Below are positions 1-4,848 of a stretch of DNA of 8,172 nucleotides, piece after piece. Source of the DNA: JAGOQQ01 sp031973235 (GTDB lineage Bacteria; Patescibacteriota; Minisyncoccia; Phycocordibacterales; UBA9973); contig DALYDM010000024.1 in assembly GCA_031973235.1 (NCBI GenBank), positions 1 to 8,172 on the forward strand. The letters are read 5' to 3'. The position numbers and the translations under genes were made by a program. Within the stretch, counting starts at the first letter, position 1, and every line of letters starts with the position of its first letter. The notes beneath the pieces are model-generated. The model worked only from the letters and a program-made list of their open reading frames with translations. It was not told the DNA's origin and searched no databases.

Positions 1-120
1 AAAAGTTTTAGTCGAGGGAGAGTTCCTGTACGCCAACTGCTTGGCTTGCGTTAGGACAATAAGACCTTGAATATATCGCACGGAGCTTTGTGAGTATGAT
101 ACGAAAGGTGTACAGTTCCA
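1..120. other. Unassigned leader with possible RNA structure
   Basis: No convincing gene lies here. The forward frames that are open at the left edge stop after about 17 codons (TAG at 52-54) and about 22 codons (TGA at 68-70). Either could be the tail of an upstream gene, but neither is recognisable. The stretch contains a long-range inverted pair, CTGTACGCC (26-34) with GGTGTACAG (107-115), which gives nine base pairs including one G-U. Inside it is a small perfect hairpin, GCCAA/TTGGC (32-36 with 41-45), whose left arm shares bases with the long stem, so the two cannot fully form together. It could be the 3' part of a structured RNA or simply intergenic sequence. I do not recognise tRNA, tmRNA, RNase P or SRP RNA. 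Confidence 0.2.
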
Positions 121-126
121 ATAAGG

Positions 127-132
127 AAGGAG
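127..132 (+). promoter_or_regulatory. Consensus Shine-Dalgarno site of a minicistron
   Basis: AAGGAG is followed after 6 nt by ATG at 139. This is the best ribosome-binding site in the window, yet that ATG opens only a 4-codon frame. The site is 28 nt from the alkyltransferase ATG at 161, too far to serve it directly. Confidence 0.5.
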
Positions 133-138
133 TCCTGT

Positions 139-153
139 ATGCTCATGTTATGA
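139..153 (+). CDS. Four-residue minicistron (MLML) upstream of the alkyltransferase gene
   Basis: ATG-CTC-ATG-TTA-TGA sits at ideal distance from the Shine-Dalgarno site at 127-132 and stops 7 nt before the next ATG at 161. That spacing would allow a ribosome to terminate and re-initiate on the downstream gene. It would operate only on transcripts that begin upstream of position 127. Transcripts from the -10 box at 149-154 would skip it. It may equally be a chance frame, and no homology can be judged at this length. Confidence 0.25.
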   Translation: MLML

Positions 154-154
154 T
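146..154 (+). promoter_or_regulatory. Extended -10 promoter, leaderless layout, for the alkyltransferase gene
   Basis: TGT followed by TATGAT (149-154) matches the extended -10 form TGnTATnAT. The hexamer ends 6 nt before the ATG at 161, so transcription would start at or next to the start codon. No good -35 box is seen, as is usual for extended -10 promoters. Confidence 0.5.
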
Positions 155-160
155 TCACAC

Positions 161-451
161 ATGACTCCATCTCAGAAAAAAATATTTTCTCAAGGGACAC
201 CATTTCAACAAAAAGTGTGGGGTGAGCTTCTCAAAATCCCAAAAGGAAAAGTCTGTACATACGAATATATTGCGAGAAAAATTGGAAATCCGAAAGCTGT
301 GCGTGCAGTAGGAACTGCAATCGGCAAAAACAACTTACCAGTAATCGTGCCGTGCCATCGAGTGATTCGTAAAGACGGAACACTTGGAGGATACAGGTGG
401 GGGATTGAAAAAAAGAGAAAACTTCTAGAAAGCGAGGGTGCAATACTGTAG
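161..451 (+). CDS. Methylated-DNA-[protein]-cysteine S-methyltransferase, DNA-binding domain only (MGMT/Ogt family)
   Basis: Predicted to repair O6-alkylguanine in DNA by moving the alkyl group irreversibly to its own cysteine. The 96-residue protein consists of the C-terminal MGMT domain alone; the N-terminal domain of Ogt, Ada and human MGMT is missing. The PCHRV motif is complete, with nucleophile C65 (codon 353-355). The upstream RAVG segment supplies the arginine finger R48, Y34 matches the helix-turn-helix tyrosine that helps flip the damaged base, and an asparagine lies near position 58. The cysteine argues against the non-catalytic alkyltransferase-like (ATL) proteins, which carry tryptophan there. 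The chosen ATG is the only one possible: an in-frame TAA lies at 122-124 and no ATG falls between. There is no Shine-Dalgarno site at the right distance, but an extended -10 lies 6 nt upstream, suggesting a leaderless mRNA. It is monocistronic, with a strong terminator just after the stop. Confidence 0.93.
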   Translation: MTPSQKKIFSQGTPFQQKVWGELLKIPKGKVCTYEYIARKIGNPKAVRAVGTAIGKNNLPVIVPCHRVIRKDGTLGGYRWGIEKKRKLLESEGAIL

Positions 452-453
452 AT

Positions 454-508
454 GAATCAAATAGCAAACGTGCGCCGTGGGTGCACGTTTGCTAGTTGAT
501 TCTTTTTT
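454..508 (+). terminator. Strong intrinsic terminator after the alkyltransferase gene
   Basis: The arms 454-473 and 483-502 pair over 20 positions with one mismatch (A461 opposite G495). The loop is 9 nt and six T follow at 503-508. The stem starts 2 nt after the stop codon at 449-451. It separates this gene from yqgE. Confidence 0.93.
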
Positions 509-554
509 AGAAAAGTGTAGTATCAGTGAAAAATGAACTTAAAAACTACTGCTT

Positions 555-1145
555 ATGTCTATACAGAGAAAACCACCACCTCTTGAAAAGGGTGGGATTA
601 TTGTAGCGGAGCCATTTATGGATAATAATTATTTTCAGCGGTCTACCATACTAATTGCAGAACATAATGAAAGTGGATCACTTGGTTTTATTATAAACAA
701 ACCAACAGAAGTTTTGGTTTGCGATGCAATCGATGGGTTTCCTGATTTTCCTTCGCCGATATATTTTGGTGGACCTGCACAAACGGATACTTTGTATTAT
801 GTGCATACCATAGGAGATAAACTTTTTGACTCGATTCAAATCAGCAAGAATTTATGGTGGGGTGGCGACTATGATCAATTGCTTCAGCTTTTACGTTTAA
901 ATAGAATTCACCAAAACCAAATTAGATTTTTTGCCGGATATGCTGGATGGAACCCGAATGAACTTGATGATGAGATTCAAGAGAAATTGTGGATACTCCA
1001 TACTGGTCAGCCTGTGGTGGCATCAAATATTAGGCAGTGGATTTTTGACAATGAACCTCAAAATCTATGGAGCAAGGTGCTTCGATCTATGGGTAAGGAA
1101 TTTGAAATTGTTGCAAATTTCCCCATTGACCCAAATTTAAACTAA
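555..1145 (+). CDS. yqgE: YqgE/AlgH family protein (UPF0301)
   Basis: The biochemical function of this family is unsettled. AlgH was linked to alginate regulation in Pseudomonas, and a general regulatory or redox role has been proposed. At 196 residues the protein has full family length. Conserved segments appear in order: GGIIVAEPFM (13-22), the GSLGFIINKP strand (41-50), YFGGPAQTDTLYYVH (70-84), LWWGGDYDQL (100-109), and RFFAGYAGWNPNELDDEI (124-141) with the family GYxGW core. The C-terminal FPIDPNLN ending and the HNESG..GFIINKP block resemble, from memory, Bacteroidota homologues more than proteobacterial ones. The start is ATG 555, because an in-frame TAA at 540-542 excludes earlier ATGs. 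No Shine-Dalgarno site is visible. A weak -10-like TAGTAT lies at 518-523. The gene is monocistronic, with a terminator on each side. The family call is firm; the donor idea is inference. Confidence 0.93.
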   Translation: MSIQRKPPPLEKGGIIVAEPFMDNNYFQRSTILIAEHNESGSLGFIINKPTEVLVCDAIDGFPDFPSPIYFGGPAQTDTLYYVHTIGDKLFDSIQISKNLWWGGDYDQLLQLLRLNRIHQNQIRFFAGYAGWNPNELDDEIQEKLWILHTGQPVVASNIRQWIFDNEPQNLWSKVLRSMGKEFEIVANFPIDPNLN

Positions 1146-1161
1146 TCTATCCAAGTTAGAT

Positions 1162-1194
1162 AAATACCCCCCCTTTTTAAAAGGGGGTATTTTT
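1162..1194 (+). terminator. Intrinsic terminator after yqgE
   Basis: AAATACCCCC (1162-1171) pairs with GGGGGTATTT (1183-1192). The inner T and A runs can extend the stem, and T residues continue through 1194. It lies 16 nt after the yqgE stop and directly upstream of the sigma-gene promoter region. The T-run is short, but the GC core is strong. Confidence 0.85.
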
Positions 1195-1201
1195 AATTGC
1201 G

Positions 1202-1213
1202 TGCTATTATAAT
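1202..1213 (+). promoter_or_regulatory. Housekeeping -10 promoter upstream of the ECF sigma gene
   Basis: Two overlapping readings exist: TGC plus TATTAT (extended -10, 1202-1210), or TATAAT at 1208-1213. Both would start transcription near 1217-1220 and give a leader of about 45 nt before ATG 1266. No clear -35 box is seen. Confidence 0.5.
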
Positions 1214-1222
1214 TAGGATACC

Positions 1223-1254
1223 ACGAAAAGGGCTGTAAGAATGTGTCCTTTCGT
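1223..1254 (+). repeat. Inverted repeat in the sigma-gene leader
   Basis: ACGAAAAGG (1223-1231) and CCTTTCGT (1247-1254) are complementary with one bulged A and a 15-nt loop. In RNA this is a hairpin in the leader. In DNA it could be an operator. It covers the first arm of the candidate ECF promoter (1234-1259) and the start of a small upstream frame. Confidence 0.45.
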
Positions 1255-1259
1255 ACGTC
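1234..1259 (+). promoter_or_regulatory. Candidate ECF-type autoregulatory promoter
   Basis: TGTAAG (1234-1239), a 16-nt spacer, then CGTC (1256-1259). This resembles the TGAAAC-N16-CGTC pattern known for Bacillus ECF sigma factors (four of six bases in the -35, four of four in the -10). CGTC ends 6 nt before ATG 1266, so the transcript would be leaderless, like others in this window. The recognition specificity of this sigma factor is unknown. Confidence 0.3.
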
Positions 1260-1265
1260 ATAAGT

Positions 1266-1775
1266 ATGGAGATTGACAAGATTTCAAGACAATTTTTAGA
1301 TGCATATGACAAATACGCCGACGACCTCTATCGTCACGTTATTTTTAGAGTTTCTGACAAGGAGGCAGCAAAAGAGCTCCTTCAAGAGACATATATGAAG
1401 ACTTGGGAATATCTCAAAAAGGGTAATAGTATCGAAGAAATACGACCATTTTTATATAGAGTTCTGCACAATCAGCTTATAGATTATCTGCGTAAAAAGA
1501 AGCCACAAGTCTCACTCGATGATTTGGCAGAAGACGGGTTTGACATTGCACATGGTGGCAGAAAAGAAGAAGAATCCCGCATTGATGCAAAGAAGCTTTT
1601 GGTTCTACTTGATGAACTTGAAGAGTCATATAGAAATGTATTAGTAATGAGATATGTTGACGATATGACAATTCAGGAAATTGCTGATTTGGCTGGTGAT
1701 CAACCGAATTCAATTTCGGTGCGACTTCACAGAGCACTCAAAAAATTAAAGGAATTACACGATGAACGATTTTAA
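1266..1775 (+). CDS. ECF-type RNA polymerase sigma factor (sigma-70 family)
   Basis: A 169-residue alternative sigma factor, predicted to direct RNA polymerase to a small set of promoters. Region 2 spans about residues 9-78, with the helix around KELLQETYMKTWEYL (36-50) and the region 2.4-like RPFLYRVLHNQLIDYLRKKK (60-79). A charged linker (80-108) follows. Region 4 covers about 110-165, with the LVLLDELEESYRNVLVMRY helix and the MTIQEIADLAG helix-turn-helix (134-144). Region 3 is absent, as expected for ECF factors. No Shine-Dalgarno site precedes ATG 1266. Upstream lie a TATAAT-type promoter and an ECF-like promoter candidate. The 3' end overlaps the next gene by 14 nt, which is typical of a sigma factor with its membrane-bound regulator. 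The target regulon cannot be read from this window. The ECF class is secure; the subgroup is not. Confidence 0.93.
   Translation: MEIDKISRQFLDAYDKYADDLYRHVIFRVSDKEAAKELLQETYMKTWEYLKKGNSIEEIRPFLYRVLHNQLIDYLRKKKPQVSLDDLAEDGFDIAHGGRKEEESRIDAKKLLVLLDELEESYRNVLVMRYVDDMTIQEIADLAGDQPNSISVRLHRALKKLKELHDERF
1748..1753 (+). promoter_or_regulatory. Ribosome-binding site of the DUF5667 gene
   Basis: AAAGGA lies inside the end of the sigma gene, 8 nt before ATG 1762. It supports that start and points to translational coupling of the two overlapping genes. Confidence 0.65.
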
Positions 1776-2730
1776 TAAACAACTTAAAAAACTTTTTTCT
1801 CATGCATCACGTGTACGCATGACACAAGAAGATAAACTCGCAGTAAGAAATGCGCTTCTTTCTCGTACAGGTATCGTTCCAATCAAAACTCCATACTTCA
1901 TCCATATTGTTTCGATGATGTCACAATCACGGTATGCTGCGACAGTTGTAGCATGTATTTTTGTGCTTTCAGGTAGTGTGGGGTATGCATCAAATCAAGC
2001 TCTTCCTGGAGATGCACTTTATACGGTAAAAACTGACATGACAGAGAAAGTGGAAGGATTTTTAGTGCTTGGTGAAAAATCAAAAGCGAAACATGAAGTT
2101 AAGCTTGCAGAGCGGAGACTCGAAGAAGCAACAACTCTTGCACGAGCAGGAAAACTTGAAGAATCAATTCAAGTTGAGCTGCAAAAAAATATCGAAGAAC
2201 ATGTTGCAAAGGCATCAGAACATATTACTGAATTATCAAAAAAGGATGACCTGTCTGATGCAATCGAAGTCACAGGAGCCCTCGAGGATACCCTTGAAGT
2301 ACATTCTGAATCATTGGCAAAAATTTCTGAATCAGTAAGTGATACACAGTCGAGTACTGCAGTTGCAACATTACTTGCGTCGGTTGCAGAGCAAACTCAG
2401 ATGGCACAAGAGGCAACTTCTCGTGTTGAGGTAGAAGTTGCAGCAAAAGCAGACGAGACAGCACCAGTTGATGATGAACAGGATTTTGTCGATACAGAAA
2501 CACTTGATGTGCTTGATGAAGATTTTTTTGAAGGTGATATGACGTATAAAGATGAATTGTTTATTACAGACGGAGAAGTTGTTTCGGATGATATAGATGT
2601 TACAAATGAGTTACAAGTTGAATCAGTCTTGCCGGTATCGATTCAAGGTGCACCAAGTCAAGCTTCAACATCACCACAGTTGCCTTCAGATTTGAATATA
2701 CATTCACTGATTACACCATTTAAATTCTAA
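1762..2730 (+). CDS. DUF5667-type single-pass membrane protein, probable anti-sigma regulator
   Basis: A 322-residue protein with three zones. Residues 1-57 are a basic, helical cytoplasmic head containing VRMTQEDKLAVRNALLSR. A membrane helix lies at about 58-76. A long extracytoplasmic part begins with ALPGDALYTVKTDMTEKVE (80-98), the hallmark entry to DUF5667 domains, and continues as charged helices (about 99-225) that could form coiled coils. Residues 232-285 are strongly acidic, and the last 35 are Ser/Pro/Gln-rich. The gene overlaps the ECF sigma gene by 14 nt and has its own Shine-Dalgarno site. Overlap with a sigma factor, a cytosolic head and an outside sensor-like part are the layout of anti-sigma factors. 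No zinc-binding HxxxCxxC motif is present, so it is not a standard ZAS anti-sigma. The anti-sigma role is inferred from context; the DUF5667 assignment is from memory of the GDALY motif. A terminator follows directly. Confidence 0.82.
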   Translation: MNDFNKQLKKLFSHASRVRMTQEDKLAVRNALLSRTGIVPIKTPYFIHIVSMMSQSRYAATVVACIFVLSGSVGYASNQALPGDALYTVKTDMTEKVEGFLVLGEKSKAKHEVKLAERRLEEATTLARAGKLEESIQVELQKNIEEHVAKASEHITELSKKDDLSDAIEVTGALEDTLEVHSESLAKISESVSDTQSSTAVATLLASVAEQTQMAQEATSRVEVEVAAKADETAPVDDEQDFVDTETLDVLDEDFFEGDMTYKDELFITDGEVVSDDIDVTNELQVESVLPVSIQGAPSQASTSPQLPSDLNIHSLITPFKF

Positions 2731-2735
2731 ATACT

Positions 2736-2763
2736 ACACTCCACAGATGTGTGAGTGTTTTTT
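2736..2763 (+). terminator. Intrinsic terminator after the sigma/DUF5667 unit
   Basis: ACACTCCACA (2736-2745) pairs with TGTGAGTGT (2750-2758), leaving one bulged C and a GATG loop. Six T follow at 2758-2763. It starts 6 nt after the stop codon and ends just ahead of the next promoter. Confidence 0.92.
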
Positions 2764-2773
2764 ATTTCGTTTA

Positions 2774-2784
2774 TATACTATAAT
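2774..2784 (+). promoter_or_regulatory. -10 promoter, leaderless layout, for the VirD4-like gene
   Basis: TATACT (2774-2779) overlaps a perfect TATAAT (2779-2784). The consensus hexamer ends 8 nt before ATG 2793, so the transcript would begin within about 2 nt of the start codon. The upstream T-tract of the terminator occupies the -35 region, and no Shine-Dalgarno site is present. Confidence 0.6.
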
Positions 2785-2792
2785 TTGAAGTA

Positions 2793-4844
2793 ATGAGCGA
2801 CTTTGATCCAGAAAAAAAAGTTACATATTTTGGAGAAACAGATTTTCGAAATCGAAAAACAAAATTTGGTATCCAAGCCAAAGATCGTACACGTCACATG
2901 TATATCATTGGTAAAACTGGTACAGGTAAATCAACACTGCTTGAAAATCTGGTTATTCAAGATATTCAAAATGGGGAAGGAGTGTGTGTAATTGATCCAC
3001 ACGGCTCACTTGCTGAAAAAGCACTTGAATATGTTCCCGAAGATCGAATCAATGATGTAATTTATTTTGCTCCATTTGATACTGAGTATCCAATGTCTTT
3101 TAATGTACTTGAAGATATTGGAGTAGAAAAACGGCATTTAGTTGTGTCTGGACTCATGAGTGTGTTTAAGAAAATATGGCAGGATGCGTGGAGTGCAAGA
3201 ATGGAATACATTCTCAACAACACACTGCTTGCGCTTATTGAATATCCTGGTTCAACACTTATGGGTGTAAACAAAATGTATTCAGATAAAGAGTTTCGAA
3301 AAAAAATTGTTGATAACATAAAAGATCCTGCGGTGAAGTCTTTTTGGGTAGACGAATACGCCAAATATACTGATAAGTTTGCGTCTGAAGCAACGCCCGC
3401 AATTCAAAACAAAATTGGACAGTATACACTCAATCCACTTATTCGAAACATTATCGGCCAGCCACAGTCGTCTTTTGATATTCGAGAAATAATGGATAAA
3501 AAAAAGATTTTTATAATCAATCTTTCAAAAGGAAGAATTGGAGAACAAAACATGAATCTTCTCGGGGGGATGTTCGTGACAAAAATCTATCTCGCTGCAA
3601 TGTCTCGTGCTGAGCTTTCTCAGTCTGAAATCGACAAACTTCCGCCGTTTTATTTCTATGTGGATGAATTCCAAAACTTTGCAAACGAATCATTTGCACA
3701 GATTCTTTCAGAAGCACGAAAATACAAACTCTGTCTTACTGTTGCAAACCAGTATGTGACTCAAATGGTGGATGAGGTGCGTGATGCGATACTTGGAAAC
3801 GTAGGAAGTATGATTACGTTTCGAATTGGACCATCTGACGCAGAAATTTTTGAAAAGGAATTTGCGCCTACGTTTACCGCACAAGATTTGACCAACCTCG
3901 GATTTGCGCAAATATATCTTCGGCTCATGATTGGCGGGATGACTTCGAAGCCTTTTTCTGCAAACACGCTACCTCCGTGGCCAAAACCAGAATTTGTATA
4001 TCTCGATAAAATGATTGATGCATCACGAAGAAATTATGCTCGACCGAAAGTAGAGGTTGAAAATGAAATTAATTCGTGGCACACAGAATCTGTAAAGTCG
4101 CAGACATCGCCAGAGAAGAGTGATTCTACACAAACCAAATTTGACGGTGGTCAAAGATCGGAAAGAACACAAAAGCCATTTCAAGGAAAAATTGAGCATA
4201 TCACTCGTTCACTCTCGAGTGAGCGCGAAATGCAACCTCAAAGGACAGCAACTTTTTCGCATTCAAAGAATCACACACCTCGTCCGCATCAAGAACACGC
4301 AAGTAAGCCATTTTTTCCAAAGACTCAAAACGTAGTTTCGCATAGTACTTCGACTTCATCTGAAAAATCTGAAAATCCAACTCACGCAAAACCTCAACAC
4401 AGAGCGAAATTAAAAGATCTATTGAGCGCTCTTGAGTCAAAAGAGACACCGGTAGTTTCTGATGTTGAAAATATTCCAATCAAAAAAGATCCAGTTATAG
4501 AGCCACGGATAGAAAAAAGTTCAACTCCACAAGAAAGTGTTTCAGTAAAACCAGTTGCACCAATCTCACTTTCTACACTTAACAATTCATCAAAGAAAGA
4601 ACCTTCTCCAGAGAAAAAAGCAGAACTAAAAGCATTGTTGAGTCGAGTGATCAAGAAAGAAGTTCCCGAAAAAAAAGAAGCAGAAATTTCTCCGACATCA
4701 AAGAGTGTACACACTGAAATCAGTGAGCCATCTGCATATGAAAATACAAGCAAACATGTTTCGCACAAGGTAGATGGCGAACAAAAGAAAATCAAAGAGG
4801 TGCCTGAAGATGTGTTGAGGAAAATATTAGGCACATCAGTATAA
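2793..4844 (+). CDS. VirD4/TraG-like P-loop ATPase (type IV secretion coupling-protein family) with long disordered tail
   Basis: A 683-residue ATPase related to conjugative coupling proteins and HerA/FtsK motors, predicted to move DNA or protein at the inner face of the membrane. Residues 12-50 contain the approach strand and Walker A GKTGTGKST (40-48). CVIDPHG follows at 65-71. Walker B is FYFYVDEFQNF (286-296, D291 and E292), followed by a LSEARKYKLCLTVANQ segment (305-320) that matches the sensor region of this family. The motor core ends near 410. There is no N-terminal transmembrane pair, unlike classical VirD4. The tail (about 425-683) is rich in Ser, Lys, Glu, Pro and His, likely disordered, and carries two copies of a 16-residue helix motif (538-553, 610-625) and a short amphipathic C-terminus. 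It heads a unit with the surface protein 4 bp downstream. Stand-alone members like this are common in CPR genomes as I recall them. The cargo is unknown. Confidence 0.88.
   Translation: MSDFDPEKKVTYFGETDFRNRKTKFGIQAKDRTRHMYIIGKTGTGKSTLLENLVIQDIQNGEGVCVIDPHGSLAEKALEYVPEDRINDVIYFAPFDTEYPMSFNVLEDIGVEKRHLVVSGLMSVFKKIWQDAWSARMEYILNNTLLALIEYPGSTLMGVNKMYSDKEFRKKIVDNIKDPAVKSFWVDEYAKYTDKFASEATPAIQNKIGQYTLNPLIRNIIGQPQSSFDIREIMDKKKIFIINLSKGRIGEQNMNLLGGMFVTKIYLAAMSRAELSQSEIDKLPPFYFYVDEFQNFANESFAQILSEARKYKLCLTVANQYVTQMVDEVRDAILGNVGSMITFRIGPSDAEIFEKEFAPTFTAQDLTNLGFAQIYLRLMIGGMTSKPFSANTLPPWPKPEFVYLDKMIDASRRNYARPKVEVENEINSWHTESVKSQTSPEKSDSTQTKFDGGQRSERTQKPFQGKIEHITRSLSSEREMQPQRTATFSHSKNHTPRPHQEHASKPFFPKTQNVVSHSTSTSSEKSENPTHAKPQHRAKLKDLLSALESKETPVVSDVENIPIKKDPVIEPRIEKSSTPQESVSVKPVAPISLSTLNNSSKKEPSPEKKAELKALLSRVIKKEVPEKKEAEISPTSKSVHTEISEPSAYENTSKHVSHKVDGEQKKIKEVPEDVLRKILGTSV
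4401..4667 (+). repeat. Duplicated helix motif in the tail of the VirD4-like ATPase
   Basis: Residues 538-553 and 610-625 align without gaps with 9 of 16 identities, sharing the pattern AxLKxLLSxxxxKExP. They are separated by a low-complexity linker. The copies may be short docking helices for a partner protein. A chance resemblance in Lys/Glu/Leu-rich sequence is possible but less likely given the unbroken register. Confidence 0.5.
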
Positions 4845-4848
4845 ACAC

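Noticed and set aside
19..142. Imperfect direct repeat GAGTTCCTGTACGC (21-34) and GAGTCCTGTATGC (130-142)
   Set aside because: One gap and one substitution over 14 nt. The second copy is explained by the Shine-Dalgarno site and minicistron, so it is probably coincidence.
3062..3364. 100-codon minus-strand frame within the ATPase gene
   Set aside because: It is the antisense shadow of the conserved ATPase core and has no independent signals.
4204..4224. Palindrome-like TCACTC/GAGTGA in the ATPase gene
   Set aside because: It lies inside coding sequence, is short, is not followed by a T-run and has no partner copy elsewhere.
4394..4834. 146-codon open frame on the minus strand under the ATPase tail
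   Set aside because: It mirrors the low-complexity tail of the plus-strand gene. It has Ser/Phe-rich composition, no recognisable motif, no promoter and no ribosome-binding site.
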